A DNA stretch of 64,000 bases from Eutreptiella sp. 'Long Island Sound 2002'. Its lineage: Eukaryota; Euglenozoa; Euglenophyceae; Eutreptiales; Eutreptiaceae. Below are positions 43,009 through 53,945 of the stretch, piece after piece. Every line of letters starts with the position of its first letter. The stretch's first letter is position 1. Position numbers and translations under genes: made by a program. The stretch spans positions 183,360,944 through 183,424,943 of the forward strand of contig OZ038378.1 in NCBI GenBank assembly GCA_964036045.1, written 5' to 3'. Below the pieces are notes generated by a model. That model was not told the DNA's origin. It worked only from the letters and a program-made list of their open reading frames with translations, and did no database searches.

Positions 43009-45510
43009 ATGGATCCAGGAAAGGAGGACGCTGACGTGAAGACAGCGCCAGCGCCTGAGGCACCGGCAAGGCCGGCACCTGGCGCTGTACCTTCGGCGGA
43101 GCCCTTACATGGGCCAGTGGATACGGCTGAGGACTCCCTGGATGGGCTTCAGACGGCCTTCGGGGCCCTGTCTGTCGAAGAAGTGGTCTCTCAGCCTCAG
43201 CCTGTGAAGAGGAAGAGAGAGAATGAGAGCGAGAAGGATGCTGGAGGAGAAGCAGACGAAGGAGAGGAACAAGGGCAAGACCTGACGAGTATCCCTACCT
43301 TCGAAGGCGCACCAAGCGCTTCTGGCCTCCACGCATCACCCTCTCCCATAACCACCACACTCCCAGCCGCCGCAACATCCACTTCCACAACCAACCTGCC
43401 TATGGCAGAGGGCACAGGCTTTACTGGCATGCCTCCCTACCCCGCCTATGGTATGGGCCCACCTACCACTGCGCTCCATGAGGCAACTACTGCCAGTGAG
43501 CCTGTGGCTTCCAGCGCTGCGCCGCGATGGTATGCAGCTGATTATCCCCATCCACTACACGCTACTGGAACCTATGTGGATGTTCCTGGGTATGCTCCTG
43601 GGTATGCACCTGGGTATGCACCCTTGAGTGGGTTGAGGAGAGGACCTGAGTCCCTTGGAGGCAGGAGTAGAGGATCGGGGAGATCCTCCAACAGGTCCCT
43701 GACGCGGTCGGAGATCAACGAGGTGCTCCGAGGAGCCACTTCAAAAATCGTGGGCGACCTCACGCAAGAGATCAGGGAGAAACTGGAGCCCCTGATGATC
43801 CCGTCCCATGCGTCACCTACGACGGTGGAAATGTCACCCCACCGAGTACAGGCTAACCACCTGGCGGCAGGGTTGACGAATACCCTGGGGAGCCTGAGGA
43901 GCCGACCGTTGCCGACTCCTGCAGCAATACCGAGAAGTCCATTCGTCCCGAGAACGGCCCAGCCGCCCTACAGCCACGTGACGAACTCGACGAGGGCCGA
44001 GCTGGACCAGCTGGGGCTGACAGCCTTAAGGGCTATGGTGGACGTAGAGCCTTATGCCTCTAGTGATCTTGGCGGAGACCCCTCCGATGACGAGCCGCCG
44101 TCGATGGATTCTTCTTCGCCCTCAGATGACGATGACCCTGAGGACCCTGAGGACCCCAAGGGTAACAAGAAGAAGAAGAAGAAGAAGAAGACCCGACGCC
44201 CTGAAGGACGCCGAGCTCAGGAGGCGAAGGCTATTGCCACCTCCAAGATAGTGGTCAACCTGCCCGAGTTCACAGGCAAGGACCTCAGCGAGTTCGCTGA
44301 GAACTTTGGCCGGTTCCTACGACTGAACGGCCAAACCCACGCGAGTGGGCGAGTGAAGTGCGATCTGCTCCTGCAGTGCTGCAAGACCAAGTACCTGGAG
44401 AAGCAGGTCAGGCAGATCGTGACTAACTCCGCCACCTTTGCCGATGTGTTGGTTGCCCTGGAGAGGCAGTACCCGACCTACGAGACCGACCTCTCCATCA
44501 GGGCCGAGATCCGGAACCTGCCCGTGCTGCCCAACAACCCCAAACCTGGCAGGGTCTCCGAGCTGTTGGCTGACCTGGATCACTGGGCTGGACGACTGAC
44601 GCCCGGTTCCTACAGCAGCGACGACCTGCTGTTCTGGTTGTGCGCCAAGCTCCCCCGAGAGCTATGGGACGAGTGCCGTTTGACGGCTGAGCGCAAGGCT
44701 AGATCCCTCCGCTACGAGGATCTATGCGTGCTGCTCCTGGAGATGGCGCTGGAGAAGGAGAGCGACCAGCACTTGAACAACTACCGTCCTGGTGGTGGAG
44801 GTTCTGGAGGCAAAGGGTACCAAGGGTCCCGGCCTGGGCAGGGGACTACCCCCAAACACGCCCACGCCCGTCTAATGGAGAACGTGAAGGAGCTATTCTG
44901 GTGTGATGCCAGAGATGAGCAGGGCCACCTGCAGCACGCCTCTGACTGCGAGCAGCGAGACTGCTTCGTCGTCCAGGGGAAGCAGCAGGAGAAGAACACC
45001 GGCGCCAAAGCGAAGCTGCCGGATCATTACCGCTGCACCATCACGTGTGCATTCTGCGGTAAGCGGAAGCACTACGAGGATGAGAACTACCATAAGCAAC
45101 GCCTATCGGCGAAGCTTAAGGGGGAAGATCCTGGCAAAGGCTCAGGCAAAGGTGGAGGCAAGGCCAAAGGCAACGACTCCGGCAAGGGCAAGTCGAAAGG
45201 ACGTGGTCAAGGTGGTCAAGACAAGGGTCAAGGTGGACGAGGAGGAGGCGCTAACCGCCAGACCGACAACAAGAACAAGGACAAGAACGGAGGCAACCCC
45301 AACCCTAATCCAGGGGGGAACTCCGAGCCCTCTGGAGGGCAGTCTGGACCTACCACACGCTCACAAACGCAGGCCCAGCAAGAACAAGGAGCCAAGCGTG
45401 AGCATGAAGGTGGTGATGACGGCAACGCTAAGAAGAGGAGCCGTTTCATGAAGATGGCCCGCAAATTGCGGAACAAGGGGTTCGAGGTAACCTGTCCCGG
45501 GGAGTTCTGA
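43009..45510 (+). CDS. gag: Gag polyprotein of the Ty3/gypsy element
   Basis: 833 codons from the ATG at 43009, 100 bp after the LTR. Residues 1-100 are acidic and Pro/Ala-rich; about 190-206 hold three PGYA units. A poly-Lys patch (386-400) follows. Residues 415-585 are a retrotransposon-gag-type helical capsid domain (VNLPEFTGKDLSEFAENFGR, YETDLSIRAEIRNLP, LCAKLPRELWDECRL). A CCHH knuckle (C680-x2-C683-x4-H688-x6-H695) replaces the usual CCHC. The tail is Gly/Lys/Gln-rich (GKGSGKGGGKAKG), likely RNA-binding. The protein packages element RNA into virus-like particles. It ends at a TGA followed by C, after which the same frame enters protease. Confidence 0.88.
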   Translation: MDPGKEDADVKTAPAPEAPARPAPGAVPSAEPLHGPVDTAEDSLDGLQTAFGALSVEEVVSQPQPVKRKRENESEKDAGGEADEGEEQGQDLTSIPTFEGAPSASGLHASPSPITTTLPAAATSTSTTNLPMAEGTGFTGMPPYPAYGMGPPTTALHEATTASEPVASSAAPRWYAADYPHPLHATGTYVDVPGYAPGYAPGYAPLSGLRRGPESLGGRSRGSGRSSNRSLTRSEINEVLRGATSKIVGDLTQEIREKLEPLMIPSHASPTTVEMSPHRVQANHLAAGLTNTLGSLRSRPLPTPAAIPRSPFVPRTAQPPYSHVTNSTRAELDQLGLTALRAMVDVEPYASSDLGGDPSDDEPPSMDSSSPSDDDDPEDPEDPKGNKKKKKKKKTRRPEGRRAQEAKAIATSKIVVNLPEFTGKDLSEFAENFGRFLRLNGQTHASGRVKCDLLLQCCKTKYLEKQVRQIVTNSATFADVLVALERQYPTYETDLSIRAEIRNLPVLPNNPKPGRVSELLADLDHWAGRLTPGSYSSDDLLFWLCAKLPRELWDECRLTAERKARSLRYEDLCVLLLEMALEKESDQHLNNYRPGGGGSGGKGYQGSRPGQGTTPKHAHARLMENVKELFWCDARDEQGHLQHASDCEQRDCFVVQGKQQEKNTGAKAKLPDHYRCTITCAFCGKRKHYEDENYHKQRLSAKLKGEDPGKGSGKGGGKAKGNDSGKGKSKGRGQGGQDKGQGGRGGGANRQTDNKNKDKNGGNPNPNPGGNSEPSGGQSGPTTRSQTQAQQEQGAKREHEGGDDGNAKKRSRFMKMARKLRNKGFEVTCPGEF

Positions 45511-46044
45511 CGGGGACGCTCTGGTGGCACCCAAGACCTGGTGTTTTGGGTACGTATCCGACTAGGCGGACGTGAATACCTGGGGGTACTGGATACTGGC
45601 GCCACAATATCTATAGTGGCCAAGAAAATTTTACCTTGTGGGAGCCTGAAGAACACCATGACCACCGCTGCTATACGTATGGGGGATGGACATGTGGTGC
45701 ACAGCTGCGGGGACTGTGAAGTGGAGGTACCTATGGGCTCTCGGACTATCGCCCATCGGTTCTATGTGATGGACACTGAGGCCTTCGACTTTGTACTGGG
45801 TACTGACTTCTTCGTGCAGCACTCCCAGATACAATCCCTGACGCTGCAAGCGCCCTACCTCCTGTACGTGGACCACGGCAGTGGCAGAGAGTCTGTGCCA
45901 CTGGAGCAGTCGGAACATACCTCGAGTTACCTGAGACTATCAAAGGAGGAGCCCTCGAACATGATGGCGGCCTCCAAAACTGAGGACTATCAACTATTGG
46001 GGGAAGTCCTAGACCAAGGTCTGAAGGAGTTGGGTTACTCTTGA
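45511..46044 (+). pseudogene. pol: Aspartic protease segment of pol
   Basis: Continues the gag frame. VFWVRIRLGGREYLGVLDTG ATISIV carries the DTG catalytic triad at 45592-45600, and FDFVLGTDFFVQH is the typical second half (LG.DF). The protease matures Gag and Gag-Pol as a dimer. A TGA at 46042-46044 ends the segment although the frame goes on into reverse transcriptase, so it is a lesion or a programmed stop. Confidence 0.8.
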
Positions 46045-48474
46045 GAAGACCTAAGTGTGGAGTTGTTCGCCAGCGACAAGCAACATGTACTGGGCCTTTC
46101 CTGCAGCAAGGGGAAGAACTGCAGCTACAAATTTTACTGGCCCTCTTTCGGGATGGCCTACGGGAACCCCAGGTTCAGTGAACTGGGGAAGGTGCTGACC
46201 AAGGTGGCCTTGGAACGTTCCCGTATGGTCCTGTGTTCCCCCGATTGGGGAGCCCATGGGGGCAACGAGTACTGGCGAACCCTCCTTGACAAGCTGACTA
46301 TTCGCTCTGTGCGGTTACCTGATGAGGCCATCTACGTGCCTCTGGGACGCAAGACGCCCATTGGGAAGCCCGGATGGGGGAGTATGCTAAGCGTGGTGGA
46401 CAGAGGTCTTACCTCCATTCCCTGGGAGGACCTGGACCCGACTCTGGTCCAGGCTATACAACGAGAAAGCGATGGACTCGCCTTGGGTGACTTGAAGGAT
46501 CACCTACGACCTCAAGATGCTGTTGAGACTACACCCGGAGGAGATGAGTACGTCGTGACCGACACCAACGCCCCCAACTCACCCTGCCATGTACCTGTAC
46601 CTGATGGAGTCTCTGAGTGTGGACTATCTGAGCTACCTAGCTCTATCCACTCAGATGACGAAACTGAGCACGACGCCTTCTTCGTGCAGACCTGTGTGGA
46701 GGAAGTGGAGAACGCCGAGTACGTCGCCCCACTGAAACCCCTACTCTCCATGAGGGTGGAAGACCCCGTGGATGAGGAGCTGGACCCTCGATCCAGGCTC
46801 AGGGAGTATGTGGATTCCAAAAGGAAGTTGGTGGCGAAAAAGCTATGCTACGCGAAGCCTACCCGCAGCTCATGGCCATTGAAGCAAGGACGTATGGGAG
46901 ACCTATCCCAATTGAAGGAGGACCTCGAACAGAAGATCACCACCTGGCAAAGGGAGGTAGATCTGAAGCTCATGAAGAGCGTGTGGGGCGCCCATGTGAG
47001 GACCCCAGAGGAGGACGACCTCTCGGAGGAATGTGTATGTGAACCCCCTCGAGCTTGCCTATGTTGCCATCGTCCACCGGAGATGGTTGAACAAGACCTT
47101 CTGTATGCCTACCAAGGGCTGAAGGATACTACCACGGGCGAAGAGTCGGTGGAGGACCACCTCCCGACGTCTATTACTCAGGGGGCCAGCAACTTACACT
47201 CTGACGAGGACATGGAGGACAAGATCAAGGTCTTGGACCCGCGGGTACAGAAGCTTATAAGGACCTATCTGGAGGTGTTCGGAGAACTACCCCCTCCAGC
47301 CTCATGTGACAAGCTGGTACAGATGGACCTCAAGCTGAAACCCGAGTTCGTGGGTCATAAGATTCGGAGGAGACCCTATTCAGCTCCTAAAGAGCAGGCC
47401 GACGAGATTGAGCGACAGATACAAGAATGTATCGACGCTGGCCTAGTCCTGGAGTACAAGGACGGGGACTACCCCCTACACTGCAGCCCCTGTTTCCTGG
47501 TGGCTAAACCTGGGTCTACAGCCAAACGGCTGGTAGTAGACTATGGAGAGCTGAACAAGAAGACGCTGAACCACTCAGGGTCCATTCCCAATATGGAGTC
47601 TACCCTGGAGAAGATAGCCTCCTGTCGCTACAAGACCAAGATGGACAAGCGAAGTGGATTCTGGCAAGTGGACCTGAGGCCCAACGCGCAGGAACTACTG
47701 GCCTTCATCACCCCTCAGGGGAGGGTATTCAAGTGGAAGGTCATGCCATTTGGCGTGGCTAACGCACCCGCTCTGTTCCAAGAGCTGATGAACAAGATCT
47801 TGTCCATCCTACGAAGGAGACCTAAGGTGCAGGAGCTCATATCCCGTGGGGCCCAGATGGAGGCTCACATCGACGATGTATGCCTGGGGACCAATACCCA
47901 GGAGGATCACCTAATCCTCTTGGGTGAGTTCTTTGCGGTCTGCCAGGAGAACCACACACGACTCAAGCTGGAGAAGTGTGAGTTCATGCAGGAGACCATG
48001 CAGTACTTGGGGTTTGACGTTGGCTATGGGTGGTGGACCCCAGCGGCCTCTAAGGCCAAACCCCTGATGGATGCCAAGGTACGACACGAAGACCCCAAGA
48101 AAGGGCTTCATGATGTACGCAGTTTCATTGGGGCGTGCAACTTCTATCGCCGCCACATCAAGAACTTCACCTATACCAGCGCCGTTCTGACGGACTTGAT
48201 CAAGAAGAGTACTACTTGGCGCTGGGGCCCACAGGAGCAACAAGCGTTCGACGAGCTCAAAGACAAGGTAGCCAACGCTAAGTGCTTGGGCGTGCCTAGA
48301 GCACAAGGGGAGATTATCCTGGTGACCGACGCCAGGAATGTGGGCGGTGGTGGAACGTTGTTCCAATGGCAAGCACTAGAGAAAAAGGAGTTCGACTCGG
48401 CCATTTCCCAATGGGGGACGGAAGGTCTCAACCGAGATGGAACCCTCAAGCGCAGCTATCCTGACGACAAGTAG
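46045..48474 (+). pseudogene. pol: Reverse transcriptase and start of RNase H
   Basis: About 400 residues of poorly conserved linker precede the reverse transcriptase from about 47250. LVVDYGELNKKTLN, YKTKMDKRSGFWQVDL (first catalytic Asp) and FKWKVMPFGVANAPALFQEL MNKIL are canonical. The active-site box is AHIDDVCLGT, with His at the usual Tyr of YxDD (47866-47877). The connection (YLGFDVGYGWWTP, FIGACNFYRRHIKNF) and the first RNase H strand (IILVTDARNVGGGGTLFQW) follow. A TAG at 48472-48474 interrupts it. It copies element RNA into DNA. Confidence 0.88.
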
Positions 48475-49470
48475 GTCCTAGTACCTCTGGGCCACTGGAA
48501 CTGGAAGTGGAACCAGGCCAGGGGGAACTACTCCACCTATGAGCAGGAATTGCTCGCGGGTATGCTGGTGCTATCCTCACAAGCACGACTGTTGGGGAGT
48601 AACCCTGTGGTCTGGCTATGCGACCAAGAACCGGTCCGCAGTTTCCAGAAGGGTCCCCCACCTGAGAAGGCCAAGCTACGGCGCTGGTGGACCTACCTCA
48701 GTCAACTACGGCTGACGGTACACCATATTCAGGGAGTGAAGAACGAGTGTGCCGACTACATCAGCCGCAACAACTTCGACGCCCTGATTGGTGCCCGGTC
48801 TGAAGCGCTGGCTAAGGAGGCTTTCAGCCGTATGGACGTACACCTGGACCTGAACATGACCATGATACGCCCCCTGGATGGACTCCAGCAATCGGAGTAC
48901 CTGAAAGAGTTCGGGGATATCTACAAGCGCCTGGAGAAACGCCTTGAACCCCTCCTGGTCAACCAAGACCAGTGGAAGAGGGACAAGAGCTACCTATGGT
49001 ACGAGGACCGTATTGTGGTGCCTAGTGACCGAGTCCAAGCGCTGCTGAAGTGGACCCATGAGTCCAGTGGTCATGTGGGTGCTGACCGTACCCTGAGGCT
49101 GTTCAAGCAGTGGTTCCACACTACGTGGACTGACGACCAACTGCGGAAGACCCTCCAGCCTATCGTGGACAAGTGCCCGTGCAGGTCCTGTAAACCTGGG
49201 GATATCAGGGACAGAGGTCTCTACTCGACCCTGCCCATCCCTCACTGTGCTAACAGTGTTCTATACGTGGACTACACGGAGATGCCGAAGTTCGGGGGCT
49301 ATGACTTCGCCCTCGTGGTAACCTGTGGGTTGACCAGGTTTACCAGGGTGTTCCCATGTACCAAGCACATTGCCGGGGAGGAGACTATCAAGATACTCCT
49401 GGAGGAGTGGTTTTGTGTCTATGGGGCGCCCAAGGAGATCAACTCCGATGAGGACGTACGAGTACGCTAA
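48475..49470 (+). pseudogene. pol: RNase H remainder and integrase N-terminal/core segment
   Basis: RNase H continues with YEQELLAGMLVLSSQAR (Glu), VVWLCDQEPV (Asp) and GVKNECADYISRNNF (last Asp). Integrase has a zinc module (THESSGHVGADRTLRLFKQW, CPCRSCKP) and the core with VLYVDYTEMPKFGGYDFALV (Asp at 49270) and KEINSDEDVRVR (Asp at 49447). A TAA at 49468-49470 stops the frame where related proteins continue with a TGWYKRVL block. Confidence 0.85.
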
Positions 49471-49833
49471 GTTACTGGCTGGTACAAGAGGGTCCTGAGA
49501 TCCCTCAATGTCCAGGTGTCTACGGGGATTCCCTACTCTCACACGAGCAACCCCCTATGTGAGCGACAGATCCGTGTCCTGAAGGAGAACATACGGATAT
49601 GGTGCAAAACTGAACGCACCAGAGACTGGGTAAGACTACTCCCCGTCATATCCTTGATGATGAACTCCCAAGAGAGTTCAGCTACTGGCTACTCGCCACA
49701 TGAGCTATTCATGGGGCGCCCGGCGTGGTTCCTACATGCCCCCTATCCAGAGGACACCCATTCTTCTGTGGGTGAATGGGTCCAAGAGCAGCAAGCGAAG
49801 GTGGACAAGGCTAGGCTATGCTCTAGAGAGTGA
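49471..49833 (+). pseudogene. pol: Integrase core, C-terminal half
   Basis: Still frame 1: VTGWYKRVLRSLNVQVSTGI PYSHTSNPLCERQIRVLKEN carries the third catalytic residue (Glu at 49561). TGYSPHELFMGRPAWF is the standard GxSPxELxxGR block near the end of the core. A TGA at 49831-49833 follows; the rest of pol is in frame 3, so a one-base indel lies near 49825. Confidence 0.85.
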
Positions 49834-50474
49834 GGGAGCGTCAGTGGAACAAAAAGAACAAGCACCGAGTACCGGCCACCTACCAAGAGGGGGACTGGGT
49901 GCTGCTGCACCACAGTCGACTACCCGCCTGGCCACGCTCTACCAGCGATGACCCATACTTCGGGCCGTACAAGATCCTATCAGTGGATGGACACCGTATC
50001 ACCGTGCGGTGTTCTCCCCATCTAGGGGGGACCCTGGTGTGCGCAGCTCAACACCTGAAGCGCTACCATGATCCTGAAGACCTCTGTGGGGAGGAGTGGG
50101 AGCTGAACGACGAGGAAATCGCCGCTCTGGACCTACAAGGGGCAGCCAGCCCTATGGAAGTTGAAGGTGAACTCCCCGACATGAACGCCGAGGAGATGGC
50201 TAAGGAGGGCTTCTACCTGGTGAAGTCTGTCCTACGCCACCGCTATCGCCAGGGTTGGCGCTTCCTCACCCTCTGGGAAGGGTTTGGACTCGAAGAGGCC
50301 ACCCCGGAGCCCTTCTCTGCATTTGTTCTACCTGAGGGACGCCTAAACTCAGTTCTGGTTGACTACTTGTCCCAGAACAACCTTGGTGAGTTGCTGAGGC
50401 TCGCTGAGACGCTTGCCTCCAAGACTAAAGCTAGGGACCGAACCTTACCCTTACCTGCCAAAGCGTATGTGTGA
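49830..50474 (+). pseudogene. pol: Integrase C-terminal domain with chromodomain-like tail
   Basis: Frame 3. EGDWVLLHHSRLPAWPRSTS DDPYFGPYKI is the GPY/F module; the segment down to HLKRYHDPEDL completes the integrase C-terminus. FYLVKSVLRHRYRQGWRFLT LWEGFGLEEATPEPFSAF is a chromodomain-like unit, which marks chromoviruses and can steer integration to modified chromatin. The expected TWEP aromatic is TPEP here, whereas the neighbour at 54.6 kb keeps TWEP, so reader function may be lost. Terminates at 50472-50474. Confidence 0.75.
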
Positions 50475-52685
50475 GTGTGCTATTCCTAAGGTCCTGAGAG
50501 CAAGCCGCAGAAGTGGTGTCCTAATTATACCCAAGTCTGCGCCCTTGCTAAACCTGGAGGGTTGGCTTATTGATGCCACGGGGTACGCCCCGGGTCTCCC
50601 CTCCCCTAAGCGCCCAATTTCTGTGCTGGCGCAAAACCTTTGGGGAATACCCAGCGTACTAATCCAGGTATTGTTTTCCCTACCTATCTGTCTACTACAG
50701 GGAGGGGTGGCCAAAAGCTATGAAGGCATGAAAACGCCGTTTTGCTATGTGGCCAAAACACTGACCTAACCACTGCCACAGCCCGCTAAAATTGCAGGAA
50801 ACGGGTGGGACAGTGACACACGCACTACAGGTCCTACACACCCTACAGTGGCACCATCCTGGTGGGCGAGCACTGGGGCAACTGGCTCAAGCCCCCACTC
50901 AGGACTACCACTCCTACACACACACTCTACTGGGCGTTGCGAAGTCAAAGGTGTCGTGGGTCCTAGCGACCCTCCTGTGAAATGACAAGAGAACACAGCG
51001 CTGCTAAGCAACTGTGGCCTAACAGGGGACGCCACAACGCGTTTCCCCTGCTAGGGCTTGGAGGGAAGGAGTGCTCTCGCGTGCAAGGCGCAGATGTCGA
51101 TGGAGTCGGACTCCCTGCTCTGCCACAGGCAGAGGCGGAGTTACTTGTTTGTGTGATCTGCGCCCTTGTTTAGCAGGGCATAAAACAATGCTGCTGCACC
51201 AATCACCCTACCTGCCCACCTGTAAAACAAAGGCAAATGAAAGGGCGTTTGCGGCGGAGGAACCAAGCCACACTCCAGGTATTATACCCTTCTCAGTGTG
51301 ACCTATAATACACTGTCCGCAAACACGCTGGAAGTCCAGCTACCCTTGTCAAGCAAGCAAGCGTTAAGGGACTCCTCAGGTTCTCTTAAAGAACGTACCG
51401 AGGAGCCCCTGGGTAGCCTAAACAAGGTTTACCGTGCGCACTTCGCGTGGCCTACCCTTTAATGCGTGTGTGCATGCGCGAGTATGCACGAGTCCTTTGG
51501 GCACACCTGCCCATCTCAACACCAATCACGAACTCCACCAGGGGGTGGCCCCGCCTGGGCTTACTCACCTTACCTACCGCTGGAGAGAGAGAGCAAGTGA
51601 GGGGCGCACGCGAAGAACGTTGCAATGCACTTGTGTGTATGTCTAATCACCCTGATCTGACCGCTAATCATCTGCAATCTTCCTAATCAATCCCTCTATC
51701 GCGTCCTATCGTTGTTAGCGCTGCTACAAGGCTCGTTCACGGAGACACGAGACGAGCAATGTGTATGCGGCATGCGAGACGAGCATACCTGTAGTTTATA
51801 CCTGATTCGTTGAAATCTTTTCGATTGATTTTCGAATTCTTGAATTTTTGATTCTTCTAATAGTGTGGGTGGAATCTGTATGTTTATTTATTAATGTGTG
51901 TCTCGTCATTTTCAAGACTACGTGAGACATACGTTTATAATTCCATTATTTCTCCATTTTCCGGCGCTTCGCTAGGAGCCGCTCCTGCGCGCCGCCATTT
52001 TATGCGTATGAATTTCTGGATTTAAAAAATCCAGAGATGACTATAATTTCTATAAAAATGTGCTTCTGATGCACAATTGGATTCTGCTCAGGTGTGTCGT
52101 TTCAGAAAAATTCTACGCCGTCATTTGACGGATTTTGGTGTCGTCGCTTCGTTTTTGCGTGGATTCGTCCATAATTCTCCCATTCCTGCCTCTGCTGATA
52201 CCCACGCGCAGCCTCGCTGAGTAGGCCGTGTTCGGGCCGAAACGCAGGTGCCTGGAGAAACTGAGCAGAACCAAGACCCCACCAAGGGGCAAATTTAATT
52301 CTTTTGAGACTCCCTTCGCCCTAAGACAGGTCACAGGTCGCCAGCAGGTTTACGAGAACCCATGCGAGTGTGTATATTGTGTCTTGAGTTTGGGTTGTGT
52401 CGACGCTGCGTCTTGGAGGGAGGGATGCATATGCACATGTTTGGCATGCTCCCATACTAACCCAACCAAGCCACAGGAGCCCCGGCAGCGCCATGAGCGC
52501 TGAGTCTTCTGTAGGATATGATACAATCAGAGCAGCAAAAGAGCGCCAGCCATGGTGAGCGCCCATTTTTCAGTGTGAGGGAAACTGTAGGTATTTTAAA
52601 GTAGATGTGGAAACCAAGGAAAGGCCAAGAAAAATTCCCTTTTTCCTAAAATGCGACAGTGGTGGCCACCACAGCACAAGGGGGG
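50475..52685 (+). other. Long 3' noncoding region of the Ty3 element
   Basis: 2.2 kb between pol and the right LTR without a convincing ORF. Blocks are shared with 54717-57543 of the truncated relative: GCGCCCAATTTCTGTGCTGG CGC (50611 and 55358), a CACCTGTAAA(A/G)CAAAGGCA block (about 51220 and 55890), TATAATACRCTGTCC, and CCTACCCTTTAATGCG. The last kilobase is AT-rich. The polypurine tract AAGGGGGG at 52678-52685 abuts the right LTR. Confidence 0.7.
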
Positions 52686-53482
52686 AGTAAGAAAAAGTGC
52701 TTTTCCATTGCTTTGAGGCATACTCTAGTTGTATTAGAGATGCACTGAGCATCCATGCATTTTTATCTTAGTATTGGTCCCACCAAAACTGGTGATAACA
52801 CATTTTGACCTATGGAACCAAACACCCAATCAGGATATGGAGTGGACCCCTTAATCCCCTTTCAATGTGAAGTAAAACATCTTTTCCTGAGTTGACTGAG
52901 CACTGACATACCTAAGGTAGAGCCTATGAATTTATCTATGTTTTTCCATGAATTCTTAGCTATCCTAGTGGTATGCACCCTAGGGGGCTGGGCACCTCTT
53001 TTTGAGAGGTCCTGGGTTCAATTCCTGGTCAGCCTAGCTAAGTAGGAAGATCCCATGTGACATGGCAGTGACCTCATCGCCACATACCATGCCACCTCAG
53101 CACATATGGGACCCAAAACAAAGAGTGCACATCTCCTGAGATGGCACTATGGAGAGAGAGTGACCTGAGGCAGTTTTCCAACTCTTTTCCCAAAACATTT
53201 CGGCTATCTTTGTGAATATGCATTCATTTGTGACCTGAGTTGCAGTTTCTGTGAATATCCAATCATCTTTCACTGTGTACACTGCAGCCCTTCATGCTTT
53301 GATCCTGAATTACCTTCTCCTTGCACACTTCTGGCTTGGGCTATCCTGGATTGACTTGGACTTACTGTATTTCAATAAACAAAAGCTTTTCATCTCCCAA
53401 AACAAGCAGCAGGACACCCTACAGCAACAGCAAGCAGCAGGAGAAGCAAAAACACAGTGCTGAAAACACTATAAACTTTTCT
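52686..53482 (+). repeat. Right LTR
   Basis: 797 bp, same termini as the left LTR. The six differences I count are all single-base substitutions (about 0.75 percent). AATAAA at 53374-53379. Confidence 0.9.
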
Positions 53483-53487
53483 GAGTG
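53483..53487 (+). repeat. 5 bp target-site duplication (right)
   Basis: GAGTG, identical to 42107-42111. Confidence 0.8.
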
Positions 53488-53945
53488 GGGAGAACAACCG
53501 GTGCCGGTATGTGAAGACAGTCGGTATCGCCTCGTGTATGGAGACTGGTCCTCCAAGCAGTGGTAGCCAGCATTATTGCAGAAAGAGCTCAGAGAACCGG
53601 CGGCGGGAGCACAACCACATGGCAAGCTTTGGGATTGACTACACGAGCCGTCCGCAAAAGGAGAAGAACCCCATCGGCAAGGCCGCCGGGGGCAAAGTAG
53701 ACGTCAATGGGCGCATAGCTGCCGCATGGAGAAGTTGGCAGAACTGGGAGAGAAGCTGGACATGGACCTGGTCCCGGTGCATGACAAGGTGTGCAACGAG
53801 GTGCACGAGAAGGAAAGAGCCAGGATGTCCGAGTCAATGAGCCAGCCGATACTAAGAACTGCGATGTAGCACGTGATGGAGCCATTGAGGCCATTCCAGT
53901 GGTTGTGGGCTGCCTATCCGAGTTAGCCGAAAAGGGGGACCCTCA
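53488..53945 (+). pseudogene. Downstream part of the interrupted tyrosine-recombinase element
   Basis: With the Ty3 element and one GAGTG removed, the left flank joins to SGENNRCRYVKTVGIA, whose RCRYVK resembles the catalytic-Tyr block of tyrosine recombinases. Further on, 53729-53869 encodes MEKLAELGEKLDMDLVPVHD and a Glu/Lys-rich helix to a TAG. Sequence of the truncated Ty3 relative begins near 53946. Confidence 0.35.

Larger units (their letters stand above)
42112..53482 (+). mobile_element. Full-length Ty3/gypsy chromodomain LTR retrotransposon, 11.4 kb
   Basis: Two 797 bp LTRs (42112-42908 and 52686-53482) enclose gag, protease, reverse transcriptase, RNase H, integrase and a chromodomain-like tail in that order, the Ty3/gypsy (Metaviridae) order. 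Only six LTR mismatches are visible, so the insertion is young. The 5 bp GAGTG duplication flanks it. Gag through integrase share one frame, broken by TGA 45508, TGA 46042, TAG 48472 and TAA 49468; a frameshift near 49830 precedes the chromodomain. About 2.2 kb of noncoding sequence lies between pol and the right LTR. It is inserted inside the tyrosine-recombinase element. Confidence 0.93.

Noticed and set aside
43105-45665. Reverse-strand ORFs across gag
   Set aside because: They are shadows of a well-supported forward coding region.
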